DNA of 64,000 nucleotides from Oceanimonas pelagia (GTDB lineage: Bacteria; Pseudomonadota; Gammaproteobacteria; Enterobacterales; Aeromonadaceae). The notes beneath the pieces were generated by a model. It saw only the letters and a program-made list of their open reading frames with translations. It searched no databases and was not told where the DNA came from. Below, in pieces: positions 19,646 to 29,384 of the stretch (positions within the stretch are counted from its first letter, which is position 1; each line of letters starts with the position of its first letter). Position numbers and translations under genes: made by a program. Where the stretch lies: positions 1,286,001-1,350,000 of the forward strand of contig NZ_CP118224.1 in assembly GCF_030849025.1 (NCBI RefSeq). Direction: 5' to 3'.

Positions 19646-21922
19646 TTATATCTTGCAGGCGCCGCCGGCGCAGCCGTCATCTTCCTGCAGGTCGTTCTGG
19701 GCGTCTGCCGCACCGTCACGGGTGTTGTGATAGTACAGGGTCTTGAGACCGAACTTGTAGGCGGTGAGCAGATCCTTCAGCAGTTGCTTCATCGGCACCC
19801 GGCCGCCGTCAAAGCGGGCGGGATCGTAGTTGGTGTTGGCGGAAATGGCCTGATCCACGAACTTCTGCATCACGCCCACCAGCTGCAGGTAGCCGTCGTT
19901 GGACGGCATCTGCCACAACAGCTCGTACTGGCTCTTGAGGCGCTCGTACTCGGGCACCACCTGCTTGAGAATGCCGTCCTTGGAGGCCTTGACCGACACC
20001 AGGCCACGGGGCGGCTCGATGCCGTTGGTGGCGTTGGAGATCTGGCTGGAGGTCTCGGAGGGCATCAGCGCGGTCAGGGTGCTGTTGCGCAGGCCGGTGC
20101 TCTTGATCTCTTCCCGCAGGGCTTCCCAGTCCAGGTGCAGCGGCTCCTGGCAGATGGCGTCGAGATCCTTCTTGTAGGTGTCGATGGGCAGAATACCCTG
20201 AGCGTAGGTGGTTTCGTTGAACGCCGGGCAGGGGCCGAATTCCTTCGCCAGCTGCACCGAGGCCTTCAGCAGGTAGTACTGAATGGCTTCAAAGGTCTTG
20301 TGAGTCAGGCCGATGGCGCTGCCGTCGGAGTACTTGACGCCGTTTTTGGCCAGGTAGTAGGCGTAGTTGATCACGCCGATACCCAAGGTGCGACGGTTCA
20401 TGGAGCCTTTTTTGGCCGCCAGCAGCGGGTAGTCCTGATAGTCGAGCAGGGCGTCCAGGGCCCGCACCGCCAGATCCGCCAGGCCTTCCAGATCTTCCAG
20501 TCTGTCGATGGCGCCCAGGTTGAAGGCGGACAGGGTGCACAGGGCGATTTCGCCGTTCTCGTCGTTGATGTCCATCAGCGGCTTGGTGGGCAGGGCGATT
20601 TCCAGGCACAGGTTGCTCTGGCGCACCGGCGCCACGCTCGGATCGAACGGGCTGTGGGTGTTGCAGTGATCCACGTTCTGCACATAGATGCGACCGGTGC
20701 CGGCCCGCTCCTGCATCATCAGCGAGAACAGCTCCACCGCCTTGACGGTGCGCTTGCGAATGCTGTCGTCGGCTTCGTACTGAACGTAGAGCTGTTCAAA
20801 TTTGGCCTGATCCTCAAAGAAGGCGTCATACAGGCCGGGTACGTCGGACGGGCTGAACAGGGTAATGTCGCCGCCCTTGATCAGGCGCTGGTACATCAGG
20901 CGGTTGATCTGCACGCCGTAGTCCATGTGGCGCACCCGGTTTTCTTCCACGCCCCGGTTGTTTTTCAGTACCAGCAGCGACTCCACCTCCAGGTGCCACA
21001 TGGGGTAGAACAGGGTGGCGGCACCGCCGCGCACACCGCCCTGGGAGCAGCATTTGACCGCGGTCTGAAAGTGCTTGTAGAAGGGAATGCAGCCGGTGTG
21101 AAAGGCTTCGCCGCCACGAATGGGGCTGCCCAGGGCGCGAATGCGGCCGGCGTTGATGCCGATGCCGGCGCGCTGGGACACGTAACGCACAATGGCGCCG
21201 GAGGTGGCGTTGATGGAGTCCAGGCTGTCGCCGCACTCGATCAGCACGCAGGAGCTGAACTGGCGGGTGGGGGTGCGCACGCCGGACATGATGGGCGTGG
21301 GCAGGGAAATCTTGAAGGTGGACACGGCGTCATAGAAACGGGTCACGTAGTCCAGCCGGGTTTCTTTCGGATACTTGGAGAACAGGCAGGCGGCCACCAG
21401 CATATAGAGGAACTGGGGGCTTTCGTAAATGTCGCCGGTCACCCGGTTCTGCACCAGGTACTTGCCTTCGAGTTGCTTGATGGCGGCGTAGGAGAAGTCC
21501 ATGTCGCGCTCGTGGTGCAGGCGCGCATTCATGGCCTCGAATTCTTCGCGGCTGTAGTCGGCCAGAATATGCTGGTCGTACTTGCCCATTTCGGTCAGGC
21601 GCACCACGTGGTCATGGAAGTGAGGCGGCTCAAAGCGGCCGTAGGCCTTTTTGCGCAGATGGAACATGGCCAGGCGGGCGGCCAGATACTGGTAGTCCGG
21701 GGTCTGCTCGGAGATCAGATCCGCGGCGGCCTTGATGATGGTCTCGTGAATGTCTTCGGTGCGAATACCGTCGTAGAACTGAATATGGGAGCGCAGCTCC
21801 ACCTGGGAAACGGACACGTTGTCCAGGCCCTCGGCGGCCCAGGTGATCACCCGGTGGATCTTGTCCAGATCGATGGGTTCCTTGGCGCCGTCGCGTTTGG
21901 TAACCAGCAGATGTTTATTCAT
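19646..21922 (-). CDS. nrdA: Class Ia ribonucleoside-diphosphate reductase alpha subunit NrdA
   Basis: NrdA reduces NDPs to dNDPs. The 758-aa product (E. coli 761) has the N-terminal ATP-cone (start MNKHLLVTKRDG). Active-site cysteines are visible in SSCVLIECGD, in NLCLEIALPTKP (with the partner Asn and Glu) and in IALCTLSAFNLG. The redox-shuttle pair is at the C-terminal end, CAGGACKI. The frame is open more than 110 codons further upstream, but that stretch is not NrdA-like and contains the regulatory boxes, so the ATG at 21922 (GAGAAGG upstream) is used. It is the first gene of nrdA-nrdB-yfaE. Confidence 0.98.
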   Translation of the reverse strand: MNKHLLVTKRDGAKEPIDLDKIHRVITWAAEGLDNVSVSQVELRSHIQFYDGIRTEDIHETIIKAAADLISEQTPDYQYLAARLAMFHLRKKAYGRFEPPHFHDHVVRLTEMGKYDQHILADYSREEFEAMNARLHHERDMDFSYAAIKQLEGKYLVQNRVTGDIYESPQFLYMLVAACLFSKYPKETRLDYVTRFYDAVSTFKISLPTPIMSGVRTPTRQFSSCVLIECGDSLDSINATSGAIVRYVSQRAGIGINAGRIRALGSPIRGGEAFHTGCIPFYKHFQTAVKCCSQGGVRGGAATLFYPMWHLEVESLLVLKNNRGVEENRVRHMDYGVQINRLMYQRLIKGGDITLFSPSDVPGLYDAFFEDQAKFEQLYVQYEADDSIRKRTVKAVELFSLMMQERAGTGRIYVQNVDHCNTHSPFDPSVAPVRQSNLCLEIALPTKPLMDINDENGEIALCTLSAFNLGAIDRLEDLEGLADLAVRALDALLDYQDYPLLAAKKGSMNRRTLGIGVINYAYYLAKNGVKYSDGSAIGLTHKTFEAIQYYLLKASVQLAKEFGPCPAFNETTYAQGILPIDTYKKDLDAICQEPLHLDWEALREEIKSTGLRNSTLTALMPSETSSQISNATNGIEPPRGLVSVKASKDGILKQVVPEYERLKSQYELLWQMPSNDGYLQLVGVMQKFVDQAISANTNYDPARFDGGRVPMKQLLKDLLTAYKFGLKTLYYHNTRDGAADAQNDLQEDDGCAGGACKI

Positions 21923-21973
21923 GAGATGGACCTTCTCCCAGTGGTGTTGTGCCGCGCACCCCGTGCGTGACAA

Positions 21974-22056
21974 CCACCCTATATAGTGTGGTTGCTGTGT
22001 GGCGGAAACACAACATCTAGTTGTCTTAGTTGGAATGGGCACAATATAGTGGGTTG
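21974..22056 (-). promoter_or_regulatory. Two NrdR boxes upstream of nrdA
   Basis: Two matches to the NrdR palindrome (core CTATATAG type) are seen. One spans about 21976-21991 (CACCCTATATAGTGTG) and the other about 22039-22054 (GCACAATATAGTGGGT). Their centres are 63 bp apart, close to six helical turns. A degraded third palindrome (ACAAC...GTTGT, 22010-22024) lies between them. NrdR represses ribonucleotide reductase genes when dATP/ATP is high, so these boxes mark the nrdAB control region. Confidence 0.75.
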
Positions 22057-22092
22057 GGGGGCGATTCTCAACCCGGGCCGGATCTGGGCAGC

Positions 22093-22102
22093 TTGTGGAT
22101 AA
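22093..22102 (-). promoter_or_regulatory. DnaA box upstream of nrdA
   Basis: The minus strand reads TTATCCACAA, a perfect match to the DnaA box. It lies about 170 bp upstream of the nrdA start. In E. coli DnaA also binds the nrdAB promoter, linking dNTP supply to replication initiation, so the location is meaningful rather than random. Confidence 0.6.
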
Positions 22103-22256
22103 TCTGTGTGAACCGGGCCTATGTTTGCGTTCACTAACTGCTGTGCCGTTGGCGTTCTGGCATTGCCAAAACACTGGTTTTTTTGTGGCCGGCGAAAAAC
22201 TTTTTTTAAAATATTTGGCTTGCAAAAAACGGGGGCTTGGGGATCCGCGGGATCTT

Positions 22257-22931
22257 TCAGCAGCGGGCGCCAAACGCCCCTTGCAGCCAGCGGCTGAGTG
22301 CCGTGACCGACTCCATCACGCCCTTCGCCTGCCAGTTGTAAGGATCCTCGCCTGCCGACACATAGCCCCAGCCGGCGGCCAAGGTAGCCATGCCGGCGGC
22401 CAGTCCCGCCTCGATGTCGCGACGATGATCGCCCACATACACGCAATGGCCGGGGGCCACGCCCAGGCGCTCGGCGGCGTGCAGCAGCGGGGCCGGGTGC
22501 GGCTTTTTCACGGTCAGGGTATCGGCGCTGACGGTCACACCACACTGCGCGAACAGCGGCATTGCCGCCAGCAGCGGGTCGGTGAGCGCCGCCGGCTTGT
22601 TGGTGACCACCCCCCAGGGAATGGCATTCTGGTTGAGCCAGCCCAGCAGCTCGGGCACACCGGCGTAAGGCTGAGTGTGGTGGCACAGGTTCTGGCGGTA
22701 AAAACCGAGCATGCGCTCCCGTAATGCTTCAAGGCCGTGCTGTTCAATCAGGGCCGGCGGAATGCCGGCTTTCAGCAGGGCATAGGAGCCGTCGGAGGTG
22801 GTGCAGGCCAGTACCTCGTCGGGCAGGGCGGTGAGGCCCAGCCCGGTGATCACATGGTTGGCGGCGGCGCCCATGTCGCCTGCGGTGTCGAGCAGGGTGC
22901 CGTCGAGATCAAATAATACCGCCTTGTACAT
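22257..22931 (-). CDS. HAD-superfamily phosphatase, MupP-like (MurNAc-6-P phosphatase) or Gph
   Basis: This 224-aa HAD hydrolase has motif I FDLDGTLLDT, motif II in VVTNKP, the Lys of motif III in VKKPHP and motif IV VGDHRRDI. Automatic annotation would probably say phosphoglycolate phosphatase (Gph). The length, the WGVVTNKP and GEDPYNWQA stretches, and the position beside ubiG instead resemble MupP of Pseudomonas, which dephosphorylates N-acetylmuramate 6-phosphate in peptidoglycan recycling. The assignment between the two is not settled. It starts 7 bp after the ubiG stop, so it is in an operon with ubiG; the longer in-frame start lies inside ubiG. Confidence 0.85.
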   Translation of the reverse strand: MYKAVLFDLDGTLLDTAGDMGAAANHVITGLGLTALPDEVLACTTSDGSYALLKAGIPPALIEQHGLEALRERMLGFYRQNLCHHTQPYAGVPELLGWLNQNAIPWGVVTNKPAALTDPLLAAMPLFAQCGVTVSADTLTVKKPHPAPLLHAAERLGVAPGHCVYVGDHRRDIEAGLAAGMATLAAGWGYVSAGEDPYNWQAKGVMESVTALSRWLQGAFGARC

Positions 22932-22938
22932 GACCGTC

Positions 22939-23637
22939 TTACTCCGGTTTGATGGCGTGCACCATGTAGTTGACGTCCGCATCGTGGCTGAGCCTGAAGT
23001 CGCCGTGCAGCGGCCGGTAGACCACGCCCTGAATGTCCTTCACCACCAGACCGGCGGCCTCGATAAAGCGGCACAGCTCGGCGGGGCGAATGAATTTGCG
23101 GTGATCGTGGGTCCCCTTGGGCACCATTTTCAGCAGATGCTCGGCGGCGCCGATCATCAGCAGCCAGGCCTTGGGGTTACGGTTGATGGTGGAAAACACC
23201 AGATTGGCGCCGGGTCTGGCCAGGCGGGCACAGGCCGCCACCACGGAGGCGGGCTCGGGCACGTGCTCCAGCATTTCCATGCAGGTGACCACATCATATT
23301 GCCCGGGTTGCTCCCCGGCCATCTGCTCGGCGGTGGCCTGGCGGTAATCGACACTCACACCGCTTTCCAGGGCGTGCAGCCGGGCCACCGCCAGCGGCTC
23401 CTTGCCCATGTCGACGCCGGTGACCTCGGCGCCTTCCCGGGCCAGGCTTTCACTGAGAATGCCGCCGCCGCAGCCAATGTCGATCACCCGCTTGCCAAAC
23501 AGGCCATCGGCCTTGTCGGCAATCCAGCCAAGGCGCAGCGGATTGATGCTGTGCAGGGGTTTGAAGTCGCCGTCCATGTCCCACCAGCGTGAAGCCATGG
23601 CCTCGAATTTGTCGATTTCCTGTTGATCTACGTTCAT
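22939..23637 (-). CDS. ubiG: Ubiquinone biosynthesis O-methyltransferase UbiG
   Basis: UbiG performs both O-methylations of ubiquinone synthesis using S-adenosylmethionine. The 232-aa product has the SAM-binding motif [16 protein letters not shown] near residues 48-63, the acidic end of strand 2 (VTGVDM), and the UbiG-typical stretches [19 protein letters not shown] and [11 protein letters not shown]. The ATG at 23637 gives the family N-terminus ([12 protein letters not shown]). It is divergent from gyrA, as in E. coli, with about 150 bp between starts, and upstream of the MupP-like gene. Confidence 0.97.
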   Translation of the reverse strand: MNVDQQEIDKFEAMASRWWDMDGDFKPLHSINPLRLGWIADKADGLFGKRVIDIGCGGGILSESLAREGAEVTGVDMGKEPLAVARLHALESGVSVDYRQATAEQMAGEQPGQYDVVTCMEMLEHVPEPASVVAACARLARPGANLVFSTINRNPKAWLLMIGAAEHLLKMVPKGTHDHRKFIRPAELCRFIEAAGLVVKDIQGVVYRPLHGDFRLSHDADVNYMVHAIKPE

Positions 23638-23728
23638 GAAACAGCCTTGTGCCTGGGCGATTGGGGAGCCCATTATAACCAAGCGGGCAGGGGTCGCCAG
23701 CTTCACTGGTCCCGTCGGGCCGGAACTG

Positions 23729-23762
23729 TGCTAGAATGGCTCGCTTTTTAAAGCCATATAAT
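23729..23762 (+). promoter_or_regulatory. Candidate gyrA promoter elements
   Basis: Two possible -10 elements precede gyrA: an extended -10 (TGCTAGAAT, 23729-23737) and a perfect TATAAT at 23757-23762. Neither has a convincing -35 box. Either could start gyrA transcription. Confidence 0.35.
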
Positions 23763-23787
23763 CAATAACCTGGGGACAAGGCTTGCT

Positions 23788-26400
23788 ATGACCGATTTGG
23801 CCCGAGAAATCATGCCGATCAACATTGAGGAAGAGCTGACCCGCTCCTACCTCGATTACGCCATGAGCGTGATCGTGGGGCGGGCCCTTCCCGATGTTCG
23901 AGACGGCCTGAAACCGGTGCATCGCCGCGTGCTGTTCGCCATGAACGAGCTCGGCAACGACTGGAACAAACCCTATAAAAAGTCGGCCCGTGTGGTGGGC
24001 GATGTAATAGGTAAATATCACCCCCACGGCGACAGCGCGGTATACGACACCATAGTGCGCATGGCACAGGACTTTTCCATGCGCTACACCCTGGTCGACG
24101 GCCAGGGCAACTTCGGCTCGGTGGACGGTGACTCCGCCGCGGCCATGCGTTACACCGAAGTGCGCATGGACAAAATCGCCCACGAGCTGCTGGCGGACCT
24201 GGACAAGGAAACCGTTGACTGGGTGCCCAACTACGACGGCACCGAACTGATCCCGGCGGTGATGCCCACCAAGGTACCCAACCTGCTGGTGAACGGCTCT
24301 TCCGGCATCGCCGTGGGCATGGCCACCAATATTCCGCCCCATAACCTCAACGAGGTGGTGGATGGCTGCCTGGCGCTGATTGATGACGAGCACATCAGCA
24401 TCGACCAGCTGATCGAGCTGATACCGGGGCCGGACTTTCCCACCGGCGGCATCATCAACGGCAAGTCCGGCATTCTCGATGCCTACCGTACCGGTCGCGG
24501 CAAGATCTACGTGCGCGCCCTGGCGGAGATTGAAACCGATGAGAAAAGCGGTCGCGAGACCATTATTGTCTCCGAGCTGCCCTACCAGGTGAACAAGGCC
24601 CGGCTGATCGAAAAGATCGCCGAGCTGGTTAAGGAAAAACGCATCGAGGGCATTTCCGCCCTGCGCGACGAGTCCGACAAGGACGGCATGCGCATCGTGA
24701 TCGAAGTGCGCCGGGGCGAGGTGGGTGAGGTGATCCTCAACAACCTGTACGCCCAGACCCAGATGCAGACCGTGTTCGGCATCAACATGGTGGCGCTGGA
24801 CAACAACCAGCCGCGCACCTTCAACCTGAAGGAAATGCTGGAGTGCTTTATTCAGCACCGCCGCGAAGTGGTGACCCGCCGCACCGTGTTTGAACTGCGC
24901 AAGGCGCGGGACCGGGCCCACATCCTGGAAGGCCTGGCGATTGCCCTGGCCAACATCGATCCGGTGATTGAACTGATCCGCCGCTCGCCGACCCCGGCGG
25001 AAGCCAAGGCCGGCCTGCTGGCGCAGGGCTGGGAACTGGGCAATGTGGCCAGCATGCTGGAGCGTGCCGGTGATGACGCCGCCCGTCCGGAATGGCTGGA
25101 GCCCGAGTACGGCATTCGTGACGGTCAGTACTACCTGACCGAGCAGCAGGCCCAGGCCATTCTGGAACTGCGCCTGCACCGGCTGACCGGCCTCGAGCAT
25201 GAGAAGATCCTGGAAGAATACAAGGCATTGCTGGAGCAGATCGCCGAGCTGCTGCACATTCTCAACAGCAGTGCCCGGCTGATGGAAGTGATCCGCGAAG
25301 AGCTGGAGGCGCTGAAAGAGCAGTTTGGCGACCAGCGCCGCACCGAAATCACCACCTCCAGCGCCGAGATCAACATCGAGGATCTGATCACTCAGGAAGA
25401 TGTGGTGGTGACCCTGTCGCACCAGGGGTACGTCAAGTACCAGCCGCTCACCGACTACGAGGCTCAGCGCCGCGGCGGCCGCGGCAAGTCGGCGACTCGC
25501 ATGAAGGAAGAAGACTTCGTCGAGCGGCTGCTGGTGGCCAATACCCACGACACCATTCTGTGCTTCTCCACCGCTGGCAAGGTGTACTGGCTCAAGGTCT
25601 ATCAGTTGCCGGAAGCCAGCCGCACCGCCCGTGGCCGTCCCATCGTCAACCTGTTGCCGCTGGACGAGCACGAGCGCATCACTGCCATTCTGCCGGTGAA
25701 GGAATACGCCGACGACAAGGCGGTGTTCTTTGCCACCCGTCAGGGCACCGTGAAGAAAACCGAGCTGACCGCCTTCAGCCGGCCGCTGGCGTCGGGCATT
25801 CGCGCCATCAACCTGGTGGAGGGCGACGAGCTGATTGGGGTGGACATTACCGACGGCGACAACGAGATCATGCTGTTCTCCGATGCCGGCAAGGTGGTGC
25901 GTTTCCATGAAGATCAGGTGCGCGCCATGGGCCGGACCGCCACCGGCGTGCGCGGTATTCGTCTGGGTGACAACGACAGCGTGGTGTCGCTGATCGTGCC
26001 CCGCGGCGAGGGCGCCATTCTCACCGCCACCGCCAACGGTTACGGCAAGCGCACCGCCCTGGAAGAGTACCCGACCAAGAGCCGGGCCACTCTGGGCGTG
26101 GTGTCCATCAAGGTGAGCGATCGCAACGGTGCCGTGGTGGGGGCCATTCAGGTGGACGAAACCAACGAGATCATGCTGATCACCAATGGCGGTACCCTGG
26201 TGCGTACCCGGGTGTCGGAAGTGAGCCTGATCAGCCGTAACACCGCCGGCGTGCGTTTGATCCGTACCGGAGAAGACGAGCAGGTGGTGGGCTTGCAGCG
26301 CATTGAAGAACCGGAAGACGACGAGCCCATCGAGGGCGAGGAAGGGCTGGATGCCGGGGACGTGAGTGATGCGTCTGCACCGGCCAGTGATGAAGAATAA
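23788..26400 (+). CDS. gyrA: DNA gyrase subunit A
   Basis: GyrA breaks and rejoins DNA in the gyrase heterotetramer that introduces negative supercoils. The 870-aa product (E. coli 875) keeps catalytic Tyr122 ([11 protein letters not shown]) and the GyrA box QRRGGRG at 560-566, which is needed for DNA wrapping. The quinolone-resistance region has the sensitive residues Ser83 and Asp87 (HGDSAVYD). The C-terminal beta-pinwheel is followed by an acidic tail rich in Glu and Asp. The ATG follows a weak purine-rich site (GGGGACAAGG). A strong terminator follows at 26406. Confidence 0.99.
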   Translation: MTDLAREIMPINIEEELTRSYLDYAMSVIVGRALPDVRDGLKPVHRRVLFAMNELGNDWNKPYKKSARVVGDVIGKYHPHGDSAVYDTIVRMAQDFSMRYTLVDGQGNFGSVDGDSAAAMRYTEVRMDKIAHELLADLDKETVDWVPNYDGTELIPAVMPTKVPNLLVNGSSGIAVGMATNIPPHNLNEVVDGCLALIDDEHISIDQLIELIPGPDFPTGGIINGKSGILDAYRTGRGKIYVRALAEIETDEKSGRETIIVSELPYQVNKARLIEKIAELVKEKRIEGISALRDESDKDGMRIVIEVRRGEVGEVILNNLYAQTQMQTVFGINMVALDNNQPRTFNLKEMLECFIQHRREVVTRRTVFELRKARDRAHILEGLAIALANIDPVIELIRRSPTPAEAKAGLLAQGWELGNVASMLERAGDDAARPEWLEPEYGIRDGQYYLTEQQAQAILELRLHRLTGLEHEKILEEYKALLEQIAELLHILNSSARLMEVIREELEALKEQFGDQRRTEITTSSAEINIEDLITQEDVVVTLSHQGYVKYQPLTDYEAQRRGGRGKSATRMKEEDFVERLLVANTHDTILCFSTAGKVYWLKVYQLPEASRTARGRPIVNLLPLDEHERITAILPVKEYADDKAVFFATRQGTVKKTELTAFSRPLASGIRAINLVEGDELIGVDITDGDNEIMLFSDAGKVVRFHEDQVRAMGRTATGVRGIRLGDNDSVVSLIVPRGEGAILTATANGYGKRTALEEYPTKSRATLGVVSIKVSDRNGAVVGAIQVDETNEIMLITNGGTLVRTRVSEVSLISRNTAGVRLIRTGEDEQVVGLQRIEEPEDDEPIEGEEGLDAGDVSDASAPASDEE

Positions 26401-26405
26401 AAAAT

Positions 26406-26427
26406 GAGGCCTGCGGGCCTCTTTTTT
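26406..26427 (+). terminator. Rho-independent terminator of gyrA
   Basis: The arms GAGGCC and GGCCTC pair around a 4-nt loop, followed by six Ts (26422-26427), just after the gyrA stop. Confidence 0.9.
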
Positions 26428-26531
26428 GTGCTCTGGATCGGATTTTGCTTTGACTTGGCGCGTGAGCGCCGTGTAAAACGACAGAGCGCCGGTGTTGCGG
26501 CGCCATACATTAGCAGGTTAACTCAGGGAAA

Positions 26532-27614
26532 ATGGAGAAGATGGTTTACAACTTCAGCGCAGGTCCGGCCATGTTGCCGGTGGAAGTGATGCAACGGGCC
26601 CAGGCCGAGTTTCGCGATTTCAACGGGCTGGGCGTGTCGGTGATGGAGCTCAGCCACCGTGGTGCCGATTACATTGCGGTGGCGGAGCGGGCCGAGCGGG
26701 ATCTGCGCGAACTGATGCACATCCCCGACAACTACAGGGTGCTGTTCCTGCAGGGCGGCGGTCGCGGCCAGTTTGCCGCCGTGGCGCTGAACCTGATGGG
26801 CAAGAATGCCAGGGCCGATTACATTGTCACCGGCCAGTGGTCCCGTGCCGCGGTGGCCGAGGCCGAAAAGGTGGGTACCGTGCGGGTGCTGGACGGTTTT
26901 GAGCCCGGTGAAGGCCCTCGCAAACTGGCCACAAGCTGGGATCTGGATCCCTCCGCCGCCTATGTGCATTACTGCCCCAACGAAACCGTGGAAGGCATCG
27001 AGTACGACTTTATTCCCGATACCGGCGACGTGCCCCTGGTGGCGGACATGTCGTCCACCATTCTTTCCCGCCCGGTGGACGTGAGCAAATTCGGCATTAT
27101 CTATGCCGGCGCCCAGAAGAATATCGGCCCCTCCGGCCTGGCGGTGGTGATCGTGCGTGACGATCTGCTCGATCAGGCCTGTCCGAATGTGCCGGCGATC
27201 ATGGACTACGCCGCCATGGCCAAGGCTGACTCCATGCTCAATACCCCGCCCACTTATGCCTGGTACCTGGCCGGTCTGGTATTCCAGTGGCTGAAGGAAA
27301 AAGGCGGTGTGGAAGCCATTGGCAGGCAGAATCAGGCCAAGGCCGAACTGCTGTACAGCTATGTGGATGCCAGCGACTTTTACGAGAACCGGGTTCACCC
27401 CAGCGCCCGCTCCTGGATGAACATTCCGTTCCAGCTGAAGGACGAGTCTCTCAACGAGGCCTTCCTGAAAGAGTCAAAAGAAGCCGGTTTGCTGGCGCTC
27501 AAGGGTCACCGCATTGTAGGCGGCATGCGTGCCAGCGTATATAACGCCATGCCCATTGAAGGCGTACAGGCCCTGGTCGACTTTATGGACGACTTCGCCA
27601 AGCGTAACAGCTGA
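26532..27614 (+). CDS. serC: Phosphoserine aminotransferase SerC
   Basis: SerC is a PLP enzyme that converts 3-phosphohydroxypyruvate to phosphoserine, and also acts in pyridoxal-phosphate synthesis. The 360-aa product starts in the family manner ([12 protein letters not shown]), has the SHRG motif, and the PLP lysine is Lys196 in [12 protein letters not shown]. Two ATGs, at 26532 and 26541, are both near purine-rich sequence; the first is used. It follows gyrA as in Pseudomonas, but pheA does not come next: a 566-bp non-coding stretch lies between it and hisC. Confidence 0.97.
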   Translation: MEKMVYNFSAGPAMLPVEVMQRAQAEFRDFNGLGVSVMELSHRGADYIAVAERAERDLRELMHIPDNYRVLFLQGGGRGQFAAVALNLMGKNARADYIVTGQWSRAAVAEAEKVGTVRVLDGFEPGEGPRKLATSWDLDPSAAYVHYCPNETVEGIEYDFIPDTGDVPLVADMSSTILSRPVDVSKFGIIYAGAQKNIGPSGLAVVIVRDDLLDQACPNVPAIMDYAAMAKADSMLNTPPTYAWYLAGLVFQWLKEKGGVEAIGRQNQAKAELLYSYVDASDFYENRVHPSARSWMNIPFQLKDESLNEAFLKESKEAGLLALKGHRIVGGMRASVYNAMPIEGVQALVDFMDDFAKRNS

Positions 27615-28180
27615 GCTGAAGTGTGAAGCTATGATCTTATGAGTTGTCTGTAAGCCCCAAAGCCTGTTGCCTGTCAGGCCGTGCACTGTCGTCTGCCAAA
27701 GCGCACTGCTTCGCCGGCACGCCGTGGGAAATGACACTCAATGTTTCAAGCCGCTGCGAACATACTAAATGTTCGGTCGGCTTGAAACATCTCGTCATGG
27801 CGAGCAAGCTCGCCCCATGTAGGCTCCGCTGCGCATCTGACCGCCACGGATGGCGGGAATGCCGAAAATGCAGGAGCAATTTTCGGCCCTGGCGCAGAGG
27901 GCGCGGCGAAGCAGACGCCCTTTGGCCTCCTCGGTAATCACTGGGTTGTCAGAAGCAACTTGCAGGCAATATCGGCGTATCACGAAGCAGCAGCGGGGAT
28001 TGCCGGAGCCGACCGTCAAATGCCAGGGATGGCATTTGCCGAGCGTCCCATGGATGGGCTTGAAGCGTGTCGGCGGAGCGCAACCGCGCTGTTGCTTCGC
28101 ATTGCGGAGTAACTGACAACAACCAGCTTCAGGCTGGCTTTGTGTTAGGCATTACTCAAATAAGTATTTAAGGAGCCATT
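27615..28180. repeat. Non-coding spacer packed with inverted repeats (probable dispersed repeat element)
   Basis: No credible gene is seen in 566 bp. Several hairpins are. (1) 27741-27790: arms ATGTTTCAAGCCG and CGGCTTGAAACAT pair perfectly over 13 bp, with an inner 7-bp stem (CGAACAT/ATGTTCG). (2) 27861-27887: GCCGAAAAT/ATTTTCGGC. (3) 27898-27921: AGGGCG/CGCCCT. (4) 28018-28037: AAATGCCA/TGGCATTT with loop GGGA. Related GGATGG-centred phrases (CACGGATGGCGGG, CAGGGATGGCA, CATGGATGGGC) recur. This looks like a composite repetitive intergenic element, not a regulatory leader. The hisC ribosome site is at its right edge. Confidence 0.6.
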
Positions 28181-29281
28181 GTGAGTATTGATTTTCTGGC
28201 CCTGGCCAACCCGGGCGTACCGGGTCTGCATCCTTATCAGCCGGGCAAGCCGGTGGAAGAGCTGGAGCGTGAGCTTGGCATCAGCCACAGCGTCAAGCTG
28301 GCTTCTAACGAAAACCCGTTGGGCCCGGGCCCCAAGGCCATTGCCGCCATTCAGAAGGCGTTGCCGGAGCTGGCCCGCTACCCGGACGCCAACGGCTTTG
28401 GCCTGAAAACGGCCCTGGCCGGCAAGCTGGGGGTCAACACCGATCAGCTTATTCTGGGTAACGGCTCCAACGAGCTGATCGATCTGCTGTTCCACACCTT
28501 TGTGGGCCCGCAGCAGGAGGTGGTCTATTCCCAGTACACCTTTATTGTGTATGCCCTGGCCACTCAGGCCCATGGCGCCCAAGCGGTGGAAGTGCCGGCG
28601 GTGGACTGTGGCCACGATCTCGACGCCATGGCCGCGGCCATTACTCCGTCTACCCGGCTGGTGTGCATCACCAACCCCAACAACCCCACCGGTACCTTCC
28701 TGACCAAAGAGGAAGTAAAGGCCTTTATGGGCCGTGTGCCAGAACAGGTGCTGGTGGTGCTGGATGAAGCCTATACCGAGTACGTGGCCGAAGACGAGCG
28801 GCTGCCGTCCATCGACTGGCTGAAGCAATACCCGAATCTTATCGTGTCCCGCACCTTCTCCAAGGCCTATGGTCTGGCGGGCCTGCGGGTAGGCTACATG
28901 GTGTGCCATCCCGAGCTGGTGGGGGTGCTGAACCGGGTGCGTGAGCCCTTTAACTGCAACAGTCTGGCGCTGGCGGCAGCGGAAGCGGCCTTGAGTGACG
29001 AGGCTTATCTGGCCGAGGCGGTGGCACTGAATAACCAGGGCATGGCCATGTATGAAGCCTTTTTCAAGGAGCGGGGCCTGAAGTACATTCCGTCCCGGGC
29101 CAACTTTATTACCCTGGATCTGGAGCGCGATGTCGCGCCTGTGTATCAGGCGTTGCTGCGTGAAGGGGTGATAGTGCGGCCCATCGCCGGCTACGGCCTG
29201 CCTACCTGCCTGCGCATCAGCATTGGTCTTGAAGCCGAAAACCGGCGCTGCATTGAGGCGCTGAAAAAAGTGCTGGGCTGA
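28181..29281 (+). CDS. hisC: Histidinol-phosphate aminotransferase (HisC, aroA-linked copy)
   Basis: This is a PLP aminotransferase of 366 aa. The family-typical N-terminus (LHPYQPGKPVEELERELG), KLASNENPLGP, the NPNNPTGT motif and the PLP lysine Lys228 (SRTFSKAYGLAG) are all present. Enzymes of this type make L-histidinol phosphate, and the copies linked to aromatic genes may also transaminate prephenate, phenylpyruvate or hydroxyphenylpyruvate. The start is GTG with AAGGAG 5-6 bp upstream. It lies 103 bp before aroA, as hisC2 does in Pseudomonas, and may be additional to a copy in a his operon elsewhere. Confidence 0.93.
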   Translation: MSIDFLALANPGVPGLHPYQPGKPVEELERELGISHSVKLASNENPLGPGPKAIAAIQKALPELARYPDANGFGLKTALAGKLGVNTDQLILGNGSNELIDLLFHTFVGPQQEVVYSQYTFIVYALATQAHGAQAVEVPAVDCGHDLDAMAAAITPSTRLVCITNPNNPTGTFLTKEEVKAFMGRVPEQVLVVLDEAYTEYVAEDERLPSIDWLKQYPNLIVSRTFSKAYGLAGLRVGYMVCHPELVGVLNRVREPFNCNSLALAAAEAALSDEAYLAEAVALNNQGMAMYEAFFKERGLKYIPSRANFITLDLERDVAPVYQALLREGVIVRPIAGYGLPTCLRISIGLEAENRRCIEALKKVLG

Positions 29282-29384
29282 TCCGCCTTGCTCGCCGCAA
29301 CGGGGCAAGTGGCTTGCCCTGATTCGCGAGCCCTGATAACGTCAGGGTAGCTTCGAACGTTTTATTCCCATCTCCAGGAAGATT

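Noticed and set aside
23788..26400. Quinolone-resistance substitutions in gyrA
   Set aside because: Residues 83 and 87 are Ser and Asp, the sensitive state.
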